A stretch of 64,000 nt of DNA, taken from contig OX388348.1 of assembly GCA_947579665.1 (NCBI GenBank), positions 8,556,001 to 8,620,000 of the forward strand, read 5' to 3'. The translations under genes and the position numbers were made by a program. Origin of the DNA: Sympetrum striolatum. Taxonomy: Eukaryota; Arthropoda; Insecta; Odonata; Libellulidae. The notes under the pieces were generated by a model. That model made no database searches and was not told where the DNA came from. It was given only the letters and a program-made list of their open reading frames with translations. Numbering within the stretch: position 1 is the first letter of the stretch; each line of letters opens with the position of its first letter. Below are positions 46,001-53,579 of this stretch, piece by piece.

Positions 46001-48348
46001 AGTGATATCTCCTAAATAATCAGAACCAAAATCTTCAAAGAGAATTATAGTTCCTCCTTATTTATAGTACTCTTTTCCGTTTTGACTTATTGCATACGTA
46101 TATATTCGTACTTATTGCATACGTAGTCTTTTCTTCCGTCTGATTACAGAGCTTGGAGTTAAACATCTCCCACGTTCTTCTGAAGAGAAAATGTATTTTT
46201 TCCTGTTCACTCCTCACTACTCACAATAAAAGGGATATATATCACTTGTAAGACCAATTCTTGAATACGCAACAGCGTATAATTTACTACTACTATACTT
46301 AACTACTACTATTTATAACTACTAATATACTTTATAAGCTCCTCATTAATTTCTATTAAATATTAACCTCGAAAACGTTTTTCTGCCAGATTAAAAACAC
46401 GAGCGTGAAGAGAATGAATTGAAGAAAAATTTGATGTAAAACTTCCATGTTTCTTCAATTAGAGAACTGAAGGAAATCGTTCAAACGAAACCAGAAAAAT
46501 AACAAGAATTTCTCTGAAATGTTACATTTTTGTTTTTTCTGCGATTATGGTAGTAATTAACCCTTAAAAAATCGTACTGCCATGTCCAGCATTACTTCCA
46601 CTCCATACTGACAAAGTTTTAAACGATTTTGACAAACTTCGTGTTTTCATGCGAATGTTGCAACATAGCAAACTTTTACTAAAAGATTTGATTCGGGAGG
46701 CGGGATTCCACCTTTATTACTATTGGCTCACACGAAAAGAGAGAGAGAGAAAAAGCGATTGTCGCTCTCTCTCTCTCTAACCCGCAAACATTCAGTGAAC
46801 GGACTATAGAAGATGAAGGCATAGTTACCCCGGTAGTATCCCGTTCTCCCCCACAACCTCATTTTTAGATTTACCAATGCTATCGCGAAGGTATTCTAGC
46901 CTAATAAACGTTGACCATAAAGGAACATAGATTGCTATTTATTCAATAGAATGCTAGAAGTAATGCATAATTATTCCAACGAATGCACCAGAAATAGATG
47001 CCCAAAATTACAAAAAGATCATTAAAAATTCGACGTATTCCTGCAGCATAAAGGAGCACAGAATAGCGGAAATGGCTTCCACGCTAGTCCGACATGTCAA
47101 TCCAACTTAGATGAGTCATTTTCCCATAGGAAATATCACTAACTTGGCTGAAAAAATGCTCCATACCGTTTTGCCACACTATACCGTTCTGCCCCATATT
47201 TCCCTGTATAACTTATATGTATGTATATTTAGGAAGAAAAAACTGCCAACAGGCTCACAATCTACCAGAAGTTATTACTATGATTAGGGAGAATAGGGAA
47301 ATCCAGTAGGCTAAGCAGTTTCATCCATAAAATCTACTAATTTTGACATTTTGCGTCCTACTGGGGCTACCCAAAATGCATGGTCTATTAAAATCATGCT
47401 TATAAAATAATGAAACTTTAATCAGTTGCAATATTTACATCGGCGAACAAACGCACAAAAGTTTTAACAAACTGCACTGAAAACTTTGACCATCTCTAAC
47501 TCCGCGACATGTAACGGCAGAATGGTGAAGATCGCACAGCTAGTTCTCGTAGTTGATACGAAGAGTAAGGAATCAACCCAACCATACACAAGTAAACCCT
47601 TCTTGTTGATACACTACCTACCGGAGCTACCACATTCTCCATTGATAATAATTAAAAAATTATAATAAATTCGCAATTTTCAAATATTTCGAAACCTTAC
47701 CTTCGCTCATACTCTTGTCAAATATTACTTTAAGATAGGGTGCTCTCGGCTACTTGACGAAGGAATTGTTTTGTACAGCGAAATTATAGTAAAATTTTAA
47801 AGTAAAAATAGCTATTTATTATAATAATCAGTTTTCTTCATCGTTTTTCGTATGAATTCCTTCTGAACACTAAATTCTGGCGCGTATTCAAACTTACTCC
47901 GGCAAAAACATTCTTTTGGTTTTAGTTTAGTAATCATAGATATGATTTGACGCTTTAGATATAATACATATCATAAAAACGACATAAATATTAAATTATC
48001 CTGAAAATCTTTACATGATATTTCTTATTATTAAAATTGTTTTTGCTTTTACTTTTTCTGAACAAAATTTAGAAATAGTATCGAATAATATCGAAGGAGA
48101 TACAACTGAAGAATGAGATTTGTAATCAGTAAACTTGAGATGAAGCATCAAAATTTTCCTGGGACATTTGCATTGTTTGCTCATTACTAATTAACTACAC
48201 GTCTCTCACTAGGTCACTTCCAATGCCTCGTCGTGGTGTGGTATCCGCTCCCCTCTACATGGCGTGGTTGGAGGCCCTGACCAACGGCATGCCACCTTTC
48301 ATTCTGGTCCGAGGGAACCAGACCTCCGTCCTGACCTTCTACTCCTAA
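13778..48348 (+). CDS. NKCC: Na-(K)-Cl cotransporter, SLC12 family (18 exons, N-terminus missing)
   Basis: Electroneutral cation-chloride cotransporter of the plasma membrane. Coding exons: 13778-13928, 15686-15781, 16760-17013, 22569-22683, 23397-23536, 25397-25597, 26154-26385, 28065-28186, 29415-29550, 31642-31853, 33003-33244, 34922-35145, 35949-36036, 36889-36998, 39091-39205, 43259-43404, 43767-43878, 48213-48348. All phases agree; the sum is 2832 nt, 943 residues plus stop. The product holds twelve membrane segments (exons 1-9) and the large cytosolic C-terminal domain (exons 10-18), including [18 protein letters not shown] and LLSKFRIDY, motifs of the NKCC/NCC branch rather than KCC. 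The usual N-terminal regulatory tail, with kinase-docking and phosphorylation sites, is absent; it lies outside the window or in an exon I could not recognise. Every intron is GT-AG except intron 7 (GC-AG). Paralogue (NKCC, NCC or an insect-specific CCC) is not settled. Transposons fill introns 3, 11, 14 and 15. Confidence 0.93.
14276..14450 (+). repeat. tRNA-derived SINE
   Basis: In SLC12 intron 1. GGCTTCGAATCCCGGC forms a B box, preceded by an A-box-like GGGCGAGTGGAC. It is followed by GGATTTTTC, CAGGGAATGGTTGTGTGTTT and AAAAGGCAACAG, then an A-rich end. The same body is found on the minus strand at 33815-33918, defining a family. Confidence 0.65.
15686..15781 (+). CDS. SLC12 exon 2: TM2
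   Basis: Acceptor TTTTTCAG, donor GTGAGG. Encodes hydrophobic TM2 followed by [11 protein letters not shown], the conserved intracellular motif preceding TM3 in this family. Enters with two bases of a split codon and leaves with one. Confidence 0.9.
16760..17013 (+). CDS. SLC12 exon 3: TM3-TM4
   Basis: Acceptor ATCTTTCAG, donor GTGAGC. Contains [16 protein letters not shown], in which a conserved Tyr contributes to the K+ site of NKCC1, then [11 protein letters not shown] (TM3) and a hydrophobic segment ending in the WESK motif. Ends in phase 0. A Transib transposon begins 195 bases downstream. Confidence 0.93.
17208..17762 (+). repeat. Transib left terminal inverted repeat, 555 bp
   Basis: Starts CACACTGGTTC at the CGTCG duplication. 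By eye it matches the reverse complement of 21429-21983 base for base and diverges after CCGTGCACGCTC. Far longer than the few tens of bases common in Transib. A CACAGTG heptamer lies inside at 17416-17422. Confidence 0.93.
18127..20556 (-). CDS. Transib (RAG1-like) transposase, three exons, apparently intact
   Basis: DDE recombinase that excises and inserts Transib; the family gave rise to the RAG1 core. Exons on the minus strand: 20556-20532 (MASSSYSP plus G), 20348-20077, 19986-18127. Introns of 183 and 90 bp have GT-AG ends and matching phases (1 and 0). The product is 718 residues. Predicted catalytic residues: Asp 309 (KWGCDGSP), Asp 418 ([14 protein letters not shown]) and Glu 630 ([12 protein letters not shown]), aligning with RAG1 D600, D708 and E962. 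Zinc-site counterparts are CYLC (Cys 434, 437) and HVVLIHG (His 604, 609). There is no internal stop, no RING domain and no RAG2-like gene. Residues about 107-145 are Ser/Lys/Arg-rich. The 5' exons are inferred from splice signals only. Confidence 0.92.
21091..21262. repeat. G/C homopolymer foldback and ATTACGTATT tandem array
   Basis: Inside Transib, between the transposase 5' end and the right repeat. A G run (from about 21092) and a C run (ending about 21133), joined by TTGAACCCCTAAA, could fold on each other. From about 21176 an array of diverged ATTACGTATT units follows. Possibly a small nested element, but no target duplication was found. Confidence 0.5.
21429..21983 (-). repeat. Transib right terminal inverted repeat, 555 bp
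   Basis: Reverse-complement partner of the left repeat. Ends GAACCAGTGTG immediately before the second CGTCG. Probably includes promoter sequence for the transposase, which reads leftward, but no clear core promoter was identified. Confidence 0.93.
22569..22683 (+). CDS. SLC12 exon 4: TM5
   Basis: Acceptor TTTCAAAG, donor GTAAGT. Begins [19 protein letters not shown] (TM5), following directly on WESK of exon 3, then an extracellular stretch ([12 protein letters not shown]). Confidence 0.88.
23397..23536 (+). CDS. SLC12 exon 5: TM6 with ion-binding motif
   Basis: Acceptor CTTTTTCAG, donor GTAAGC. Carries [20 protein letters not shown]. Pro and Thr of PSVTG match K+-coordinating residues of NKCC1. 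The residue after TGI is Gln, where vertebrate NKCCs have Leu near the second Cl- site. Confidence 0.92.
23660..24335 (-). mobile_element. Non-LTR retrotransposon fragment (RT C-terminus)
   Basis: In SLC12 intron 5. The minus strand encodes [51 protein letters not shown] and, after a break, [20 protein letters not shown] through [12 protein letters not shown] 3' tail of the CACCCCCTGC type follows (about 23660-23715). The break is a 62-bp palindrome plus AT-rich repeats replacing about 10 codons. Same group as 2583-3290 but a different subfamily. Confidence 0.8.
23952..24013. repeat. 62-bp perfect palindrome
   Basis: Two 31-bp arms without spacer, centred between 23982 and 23983 (CGCTA|TAGCG), each holding the RT codons around SVTAMIESL. 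Next to it are GTATAGTATACTA-type inverted AT repeats (24013-24056). Confidence 0.9.
24480..24610 (-). repeat. Dispersed repeat shared with 47500-47640
   Basis: The reverse complement shares AGTTGATACGAAGAGTAAGG, CACTACCTACCGG-type text and a GAATGGTG/GTCGC segment with 47500-47640 (+). Type unknown. Confidence 0.5.
24907..24982 (+). repeat. tRNA-like sequence (SINE head or tRNA pseudogene)
   Basis: Acceptor arms CCGGCGG/CCGTCGG (one G-U), a D arm GCTC/GAGC and a T arm with GGTTCAATTCC, followed by a T run. The anticodon arm is imperfect and the base before the putative GGC anticodon is C, not T. A functional tRNA is therefore unlikely; a pol III-derived retroposon head fits better. Confidence 0.55.
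25140..25295 (+). repeat. Decayed non-LTR RT fragment
   Basis: Reads as a worn version of 23770-23930: GAAATGTTGGTCCCAGTGAA and ACGAACGCTATATCCGAGAA correspond to [15 protein letters not shown]. In SLC12 intron 5, about 100 bases before exon 6. Confidence 0.55.
25397..25597 (+). CDS. SLC12 exon 6: TM7 and extracellular loop
   Basis: Acceptor CTTCGTCAG, donor GTAAGT. Encodes [17 protein letters not shown] (TM7 start) and the long extracellular loop, with an N-glycosylation sequon (NGT) and the two cysteines of CVETNSC that family members also carry. Phase 0 at both ends. Confidence 0.92.
26154..26385 (+). CDS. SLC12 exon 7: TM8-TM9, GC donor
   Basis: Acceptor TGTGTGCAG. Contains [13 protein letters not shown], matching the Na+ site segment of NKCC1 but with Ser-Thr instead of Ser-Ser, then [11 protein letters not shown] and TM9. 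The only donor that keeps frame with exon 8 is a GC donor, TAG|GCAAGT. A GT further on (GTGAAT) shifts the frame. Confidence 0.9.
28065..28186 (+). CDS. SLC12 exon 8: TM10
   Basis: Acceptor AATGAACAG, donor GTAAGT. Encodes [19 protein letters not shown], a family hallmark. The Tyr of LASYAL corresponds to the Cl--coordinating Tyr of NKCC1. Ends GWRPTFR in phase 0. Confidence 0.93.
28417..28663. mobile_element. MITE with TAGTCCATTCGCGAAAT-type inverted ends
   Basis: The left end (28417-28448) and right end (28637-28663) share TAATAGT and CC(A/G)TTCGCGAAAT in inverse orientation. In SLC12 intron 8. No coding sequence; family unknown. Exact borders are uncertain. Confidence 0.55.
29415..29550 (+). 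CDS. SLC12 exon 9: TM11-TM12
   Basis: Acceptor TTCGACAG, donor GTGAGT. Starts [19 protein letters not shown], then a second hydrophobic segment, ending VVYRKP at the entry to the cytosolic C-terminal domain. Ends in phase 1. Confidence 0.92.
31642..31853 (+). CDS. SLC12 exon 10: start of C-terminal domain
   Basis: Acceptor CTCTTTGCAG. Begins [17 protein letters not shown], the conserved start of the cytosolic domain, and includes DHVKNYRPQ and LICAEVSE. The donor consistent with phase is GAG|GTTGGT, a weak GT site; the GT four bases on (GTAACG) breaks the frame. Confidence 0.88.
33003..33244 (+). CDS. SLC12 exon 11: C-terminal domain
   Basis: Acceptor TTCTGCAG, donor GTAAGT. Encodes a basic stretch, then [40 protein letters not shown] and ELIGYFNTL, all at the expected place in the SLC12 C-terminal domain. 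Ends in phase 2, completing His with exon 12. Confidence 0.9.
33330..33660 (-). pseudogene. Non-LTR reverse transcriptase C-terminal relic
   Basis: In SLC12 intron 11. The minus strand encodes, with breaks, [20 protein letters not shown] followed by [13 protein letters not shown], and upstream an [18 protein letters not shown] segment. This is the usual C-terminus of endonuclease-RT elements of RTE/L1-like type. The opposite-strand 163-codon frame (33311-33802) is its shadow. Confidence 0.6.
33815..33918 (-). repeat. tRNA-derived SINE head
   Basis: On the minus strand: GGTGGAGTGGTTAGCA (A box), GGTTCGAATCCCGGC (B box), then CGGATTTTTCTGGCTAGGGA, matching the SINE at 14276-14450. Confidence 0.65.
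34024..34060. repeat. (TA)n microsatellite
   Basis: About 18 TA units in SLC12 intron 11. Confidence 0.9.
34196..34600 (-). repeat. Second cluster of GGTTCGA-box repeats
   Basis: On the minus strand, GGGTTCGATGCC-type boxes recur at 34222-34236, 34388-34400 and 34556-34568. Each is followed by a diverged copy of a sequence ending CATTTAAA, spaced about 170 bp. Same family as the first 2.5 kb. Confidence 0.55.
34922..35145 (+). CDS. SLC12 exon 12: C-terminal domain, variable region
   Basis: Acceptor CCTTTTCAG, donor GTAAAT. Opens with (H)[14 protein letters not shown], matching the HDAFD motif of NKCCs, then a Ser/Pro-rich, low-conservation stretch ([22 protein letters not shown]) in the variable region of the C-terminal domain. 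Confidence 0.88.
35949..36036 (+). CDS. SLC12 exon 13: variable linker
   Basis: Acceptor TGTTTACAG, donor GTGAGT. Encodes a polar linker rich in Pro, Thr and Lys ([24 protein letters not shown]). Not conserved in sequence, but phases join exons 12 and 14 exactly. It could be alternatively spliced, though 88 nt is not a multiple of three. Confidence 0.75.
36889..36998 (+). CDS. SLC12 exon 14: [11 protein letters not shown]
   Basis: Acceptor TTTTTTCCAG, donor GTAAGC. Encodes the strongly conserved [20 protein letters not shown] segment. Ends in phase 1, with Gly completed by exon 15. Confidence 0.92.
37507..37659. repeat. Foldback of two tRNA-like SINE ends
   Basis: The ends TTGTACAAGAAGAGAAA and the inverse TTTCTCTTCTTGTACAA bracket two B boxes in opposite orientation (TCGATCCC at about 37544-37551 and GGTTCGAGTCCC at 37617-37628). 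The minus strand carries TCGGTAGTTTAGTTGGTAAG as an A-box region. About 48 bp of each arm match. Confidence 0.7.
38285..38392 (-). repeat. tRNA-like SINE head next to (AAT)n
   Basis: On the minus strand: TAGCAAAGTGGGTAGGAAGA (A-box region) and CCTGGGTTTGATTCCCAG (B-box region with T stem). An AAT run occupies 38360-38388. Confidence 0.55.
38560..38995 (-). pseudogene. Non-LTR reverse transcriptase C-terminal fragment
   Basis: In SLC12 intron 14. The minus strand encodes [60 protein letters not shown] and [16 protein letters not shown], the typical end of CR1/Crack-like RT proteins, then a stop at 38589. It is 5'-truncated, with no frame break in the part present. Confidence 0.75.
39091..39205 (+). 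CDS. SLC12 exon 15: C-terminal domain
   Basis: Acceptor CAATTTCAG, donor GTGAGT. Encodes [19 protein letters not shown] and [18 protein letters not shown], matching the NKCC segment after WWLFDDGG. Ends in phase 2. Confidence 0.91.
39962..42749 (+). mobile_element. Tigger/pogo-type DNA transposon, decayed
   Basis: A 2788-bp element in SLC12 intron 15. Ends: CAGGCATCCCTCGTCAACCG and, inverted, CAGGTATCCCTCGCCAACCG, each followed by CCGCGG-rich subterminal repeats. Right flank TA, left flank TG (the expected TA with one change). It contains a broken Tigger/jerky-like transposase. Confidence 0.88.
40582..42255 (+). pseudogene. Tigger/jerky-like transposase pseudogene
   Basis: The frame starts [20 protein letters not shown] and breaks within the helix-turn-helix region ([14 protein letters not shown], then stop). 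Later pieces lie in several frames: [39 protein letters not shown] and [18 protein letters not shown]. Then comes [11 protein letters not shown] with [17 protein letters not shown], the DDE-domain signature of the pogo/Tigger/jerky group. An acidic C-terminal part follows. Multiple stops and frameshifts: nonfunctional. Confidence 0.85.
42885..43137. mobile_element. hAT-type MITE, 253 bp
   Basis: Starts CAGGAACGTATCTAGAG and ends with the inverse-related CTGGATCCGTCCCTG. The 8-bp duplication AGTGGGTT lies at 42877-42884 and 43138-43145. Carries G and C runs near both ends. In SLC12 intron 15. Confidence 0.78.
43259..43404 (+). CDS. SLC12 exon 16: C-terminal domain
   Basis: Acceptor ATCTTGCAG, donor GTGAGT. 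Encodes [19 protein letters not shown] and [18 protein letters not shown], conserved in NKCCs. Intron 15 upstream carries a 2.8-kb Tigger relic and a hAT-type MITE. Confidence 0.91.
43767..43878 (+). CDS. SLC12 exon 17: C-terminal domain
   Basis: Acceptor TCTTCCAG, donor GTAAGT. Encodes [19 protein letters not shown] and [17 protein letters not shown], the NKCC segment just before the final exon. Ends in phase 2; the Met codon is split across the junction. Confidence 0.91.
44661..44695 (-). ncRNA. Hammerhead-like relic
   Basis: Minus strand: CCTGATGATGAAGCC, GCCTCGAACCCAGTC. CTGATGA and a GTC triplet are present, but GAAAC is shortened to GAAC. The downstream text (ATTAAATATTCTGTGG) resembles the PLE terminus at 7495-7540. 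Probably a PLE terminal fragment in SLC12 intron 17. Confidence 0.4.
44700..48212. other. Rest of SLC12 intron 17: no gene
   Basis: Contains a (GA)n/(CT)n foldback at 46737-46778 and a dispersed repeat at 47500-47640 shared with 24480-24610. No coding sequence recognised. Confidence 0.5.
48213..48348 (+). CDS. SLC12 last exon 18 with stop
   Basis: Acceptor CTCACTAG. Encodes [20 protein letters not shown], then [14 protein letters not shown] and TAA at 48346. This is the canonical end of NKCC/NCC proteins, so the gene terminates here. Preceded by a 4.3-kb intron. Confidence 0.95.
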
Positions 48349-48607
48349 GCAATTGCAGCTTCAAGAAGATCTTCATTTCGTGCGACTGAGTGGGACTTCG
48401 ATCGCACAAACACTTGCCATACCGTGAATAGTTTCTCTAGACAGTCATAGAAGGTGCATATGTGTTGGGATAACAATGACTAAACTAGATATCAGGAACT
48501 TTCTAAACTTGTCATAAAGGACTCCAAATCATATGCTACCTTTCACTATAAAAAGTCCATTAACGTAAAGTGCGCCGACTTTTGTGATAGACTCGTCCAG
48601 ATATAAG

Positions 48608-48613
48608 AATAAA
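48608..48613 (+). terminator. Possible SLC12 polyadenylation signal
   Basis: AATAAA 260 bases after the SLC12 stop codon. It is the first such hexamer in the 3' flank. Another lies near 49050, so the true 3' end is uncertain. Confidence 0.35.
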
Positions 48614-49433
48614 ATTGGCATCCACGGCGTTGAGAAACTGTGGCTTTATGTGGGAACAGGAGAGAAGTATGAGGGAAAAGATTAACTAAAGAGGATCTAT
48701 CAAATGGATTTCAATTCACTCAGATCGGATTTGCAACATAGCGAATGCGGCCCAGGAATCCCTTCAACTAAGGCCACCTTTTTACTTGCCGCCTTCCGGA
48801 ATTTTAAACCTGCTGATCTGAGGCTTATCTGAAATTTGTAGATTCAGTCAACCCGGTACATGTAATCCAACACATGATAAAATTGCTTTCGTTGACCAGA
48901 ACGCCCTTATATTTAATAATACAGACTGAAGCACAGCACCATAGAAATTCCGTTGGAAAGGAAATTCTTAGCTTGGTAATAACATGCAATGGCTTGCAGT
49001 GCTTCTTTTTTTGTCTGAGAGAAAGTCTACTGGAGTTTTTGGCACCTAAATAAAACATCTTCTGGAACTTTTACCTCCAGAATTAAAACTAGAATATATT
49101 CATAGAATATTATCATTATGAAACAGAGATGATGAAAGCAGCAAGTCTGTGACCAGGGGCAGACCATATCTTTTGCTATATTGCTCCATACATTTATACA
49201 CACACATTCATGCCATTTTTACATTGATAGATGTGTATAAAATTTTGCCCATTATGAAGAGGGTTCCCGATCATACCTCCAGCAGGATACTTCAACAGCC
49301 ATGATTCTCCTGCCATACCAGTCTTCAGGCCATGTGATTCCAATCCTGAGAAGCACAACAGCAGGATGCTTTTAAAAAGCTCTCAGATTCTCAGAAAAAA
49401 ATCCTTAGGAAAACTATCTATATAATATATTAA
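48614..49433. other. SLC12 3' flank, no gene
   Basis: Possible 3' UTR continuation followed by unassigned AT-rich sequence. A second AATAAA lies near 49050. Confidence 0.35.
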
Positions 49434-49702
49434 CACGTTCCGTGCGGAGAGTGGCACTCACGTTGGTCCTACCCTGTGGCTGAGAGTGGCATATCATGCC
49501 ATAAATATTTTTTAAAAACCCGATAAATGTTAGCATAATTTAAAAAAACTTATTGGAGCATATAGAGCTAACATTCTATGAATAATTGAAATATTATTTA
49601 TATATTTTTCTTATTATGTTATTATATATATGTAAATATATTATATTACAAGTATTCAGCCATAGGATAGCAATCAATGAAATCGACACCGCACGGAACG
49701 TG
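49434..49702. mobile_element. piggyBac-type MITE, 269 bp
   Basis: TTAA at both borders (49430-49433 and 49703-49706). The ends CACGTTCCGTGCGG and its exact inverse CCGCACGGAACGTG form 14-bp inverted repeats. No coding sequence. TTAA flanks fit piggyBac-like elements. Confidence 0.8.
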
Positions 49703-49706
49703 TTAA

Positions 49707-50839
49707 GAGCAGACAATTATTTTAGAACATGTAACTGAGCGTAACAATTTCAATTCAATTTTATCAATAAAAATTACTGACTCTGCTTTAAAGTTATACA
49801 TAAAGTCAAAATAGCCAGTGAAGGAATCTCATTTACTTTGAAGCAGATGTCATATAATGCTATACAATTCCAGTAAGTTTAACTGTATTAGTTTTGTTAA
49901 GTCAAAACACTTCTATAAGCATAGAATCTATTCATCAAATCTAGAAATTAGGAAACAATGAACAGTTGAGAATGCTGAAAATATGTAGAGGAACAAACAT
50001 AATGTGATTCTGTGTTTGTCATCCATTTAATCATTTTTTTAAACAAGTTACAACCATTAATAGACATAACAACAAGTCATCTGTAAAATTTAAGACTCAA
50101 GTGTCTTAATTGTCATTCTAATTTTTTTTAATCTCATTTCCTTCTAACCTGAGCTGCAAAATATAATTTTCCTGGAATTTTTAATTCATTAATGATTGTA
50201 AATTATCTGTGTTGGAATTAATAAAGCAAAATCAAATTTTATAAGGCACTGATTTGAAATTTGATTCACTTCCTCTTTTACCTCCTGTTCTAATCATTAT
50301 ACAGTGTTACCATTCAGAGTTAAAAGAGCTCCAAATAGCTGTTGTTTGTGTACAAAATTAAAAAAGAAAAATGTTTGAAAAAACACAAAAAAAAACAAAA
50401 ATTATTTCAAGATATAACTGCAAGGAATAGCACCAAAAATTCAAAAAGATTAAACATAGGTATAAATATAATAAAACTTTAATCAATATACAGTATCAAG
50501 GTAAAGGAAAAGAAAACACAAATATATACAGCAGTGTAAAAATAAATTGTTTTGACAAAAAATATATAAAGAACACAGGTAAATTAATCTGTCAGAACAT
50601 TTTTTATGTAATACTTGAAAGTAGGAAGGGAGCAGGTAAAAATTTCTATCTTAAGGTTTGTATTTTTATAGTCCCTGATCATTCTATTAATTGGAGTAAA
50701 ATAGGAGTAATTGCAGTTGACATAAGGCACTGAGAAAATAGGTGTTTATCTGATTTTGCTGGAACATTAATGTAGATTTTTCAGATAACATAGGACAGGT
50801 TATATGGTACACAAAAGATAAATTACATTGTGATAATGT
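49707..50839. other. No recognised gene
   Basis: Very AT-rich. The minus strand near 50590-50760 can be read as NRMIRDYKNTNLKIEIFTCS-like text, possibly the C-terminal end of the non-LTR element that follows. Weak. Confidence 0.3.
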
Positions 50840-51800
50840 CTAATTAATTTTGGGAAGATTGTAATCCCTCAAGATGAGTACATCTGTAAAATCACCATTT
50901 AAAAAAACATTTTCGACGTTACTACAGTAGGTGTATGAGTCAACAGTAGAATCAAGAAGAAGGTATATTGCACCAACAAGAACCTTACCAGAGTCACTAT
51001 TAATAGACACATAGATTTCTTCTTGTTCATTAGTGGTATGCTTCACAAGTAGGGATGGGACAATCAATTGAAAAAACAATTGAATATTTATTCAATTGTT
51101 TTGGCATTTATTTGATTGTTTTCATTCAAATGAATTCACTCGCTTTTGTGGGCTGGACAGGATGCAATTGCTGGTAAGGGGCAGCGGCAGAAACACCTGG
51201 CTGGCGTGATATCGGATCAGATGTGTGTATATATATAAGATATCTTTCATCATATTTCATCAGCATCACATATCTCTGCCAGACCCTAAATGGGATTACG
51301 TAGCCTCTCTTGAATGCGTTTACGGTGAACAAGTGAAAAAAAATTAATAGATCTATTCGATTTTTCCCTCACTTCCTCTCAGCGAGTGCATCACTCACTT
51401 CGAACAAAAGAATAAATCTATTCGTTTCTTCACTCGCTAAAAACAATTAAATAAATTCACTTGGTTAGGATAGAGTGAAAAACAAAACCCTTTATTCGAA
51501 TAATTCGATTGAAGCAAACAGTAGAATTATTCAATTGTTCCCACCTCTATTCACAAGTTTAGAGCCAAAACAATTTCTGGCAGAGATTAGCACCCCACCA
51601 CCTTTACATTTGGTAAAGTAACTTCAGATTGGTCACATCTAAAAATATCATATTCAAGAAAGCAAAGCTGAGCACTACACACATCACTAGTTAGCCAAGT
51701 TTCATTAAGAACATATGAGGGCATATTGGAAAGGTACACAGCATAATTTTTTTCTCCCCTGGTATTGCAGCTGGGATGTTGAAATTTCACAAAGATATAG
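50840..51800 (-). pseudogene. Non-LTR endonuclease domain, interrupted
   Basis: The minus strand encodes MPSYVLNETWLTSDVCSAQL, FLEYDIFRCDQSEVT and, after a nested MITE, KHTTNEQEEIYVSINSDSGK, VLVGAIYLLLDSTVDSY and FLNGDFTDVLILRDYNLPKI. These are the ETW, GAIY and GDYN-type motifs of the apurinic-like endonuclease of CR1/jockey-type elements. GDYN reads RDYN, a changed active-site motif. No RT core follows. Confidence 0.78.
51050..51549. mobile_element. hAT-type MITE, 500 bp
   Basis: The ends TAGGGATGGGACAAT and, inverted, TAGAGGTGGGAACAAT are flanked by the 8-bp duplication TTCACAAG (51042-51049 and 51550-51557). CAATTG/ATTCAA motifs recur near both ends. It interrupts the endonuclease frame; bridging it restores the surrounding reading. 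Confidence 0.82.
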
Positions 51801-52073
51801 TTTGAAGTTTGCGCTATAGAGGGTATTTTGTTTTCATGTGCAGTTCTAGCAAGAGAAGCCTGAACTATGAAACAAACATGGTGCGCATGTCCAAGTGCGA
51901 AGAGCAGAGGGGCAGTTCAGAAAGTAAAGCGCAATAATTTTTTTCCCAAAAAGTTTAATATGTACCAAAACCAAACAAATCACAAATCAACTCACATGGA
52001 AGGTCAAAGATTGTCAAGATTGATTTGTTTGGGAGTTACATGATAATAAATATCTTATGATAGCCAGCACATG

Positions 52074-53570
52074 ACTTTCTCCATATATAAGATGTAGATA
52101 TTTATCTACGACAGTATTGTCAAAGCCTATATTCAATCTAAACTTGGATGATATATTAATGATTAATTGATATAATATTAACTTTTATGTCACATAGATT
52201 TAAATAATGTTTTTTAGGATGTTCGATAAAAATCGGTGAAATTAGCCTTTTGATTTTACTAAAAGCCACAACATAGGACTGATTAATATCCAATTAATAT
52301 AATGGGAAATGGAAATTAAATTAAAATACGAACAAAGAGCAAAACAACATGTGATCAACACAAACGATTAACAAAAATAGAGACCATACATTTAAAGAGT
52401 GGAAACTTAAAAAGTAACAGAGAATGATGAAAATTATTAATATAAAAAGCAAACAAATAAAGAAGACAAATGGACTAAAAGATAAAGAACAAAACTTTTT
52501 AAAACCTTATCAATCAGTCAGAGCTCAATCTATAGCAAAAGAGTGAGCAAAAGATGCATTACACTGCATTTTGTGCCATGCAAAGGAAACCCATAGTTAC
52601 AAACTTAATTTTTATTAAGAAGAGTAATTAATAACGGCATGAAACAATTACAATTGAATAATTATTTTGAAATAAATACGCATGTTTTAAATTTAAAATC
52701 AGCTTCCAAATAAAACTTTGAATAAATATAGTAATTTCGTTGTATATAACATTATTATGAAATGGTATAAATGAAAATGACATTATGACTTAAATATGTA
52801 GCAATAACCAGAAAATTGGTTAATTATGATAAGACTCCTAAATGTTGGTACATCGATATTATTTCAAATAAAACTTATAGAAAAACACATTTTTTGTAAC
52901 TTCTGTAGATAACTGTACATACCTAAATATAAGATTAATGGAGAAATTTTGTAAAAATGGAAACGAGTTTGAAAAATAAAGCTCGAATTCCGGTTAACCG
53001 ATTTACTCCAAAAACTAAGCAACTCTAACGACACCAACCAAATTGCTAAATATTAAATTTGGTATTTATAAGACATATAGTTTACGAGTTAGAGTGCCCA
53101 AAAAGTACATAATCAGCAACTTCCGGTTTATCAGTATTTCACAAATAACTCCTAACCAATCAGTGATACAAAAATATGTTTCAAACAAAAGTTATATTAA
53201 ATTGTATTTTCTAAAACTTTTATGAATAAAAGTATATACCTAAATATCATATTTATGGAGATATTTTGCAAAACAGGAAATTTTTTTTGAAGAATAAAGC
53301 TTGACTTGCCATTAACCGATTTACTCCAAAAACTAATCAACTCTGACAGCACCTACCACAGTACTATATATGAAGTTTGGTGTTGATACAACTAATAGTT
53401 TTTACGTTAGAGTGCCCACAAGCACACACACACATACACACAGACATCATTCCAAAAATGGTCAAAACGTGTTCTAGGTACCCCAATACATGTATTTCCG
53501 TTGAAATCTCAAATTCTATTATTTTTTCATGAACACAATATTTTCTCTATACTACGTATATGGAGAAAGT
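52074..53570. repeat. Possible element with short inverted ends and internal direct repeats
   Basis: ACTTTCTCCATATA at 52074 recurs inverted at 53557-53570. Inside, a unit of about 190 bp occurs twice in direct orientation (about 52915-53105 and 53228-53420), sharing ACCGATTTACTCCAAAAACT and GTTAGAGTGCCCA. No coding sequence; the family is unknown to me. Confidence 0.4.
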
Positions 53571-53579
53571 AATAATAAT

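Noticed and set aside
46737..46778. (GA)n/(CT)n foldback as a regulatory GAGA element
   Set aside because: Deep inside a 4-kb intron and explicable as a simple repeat.
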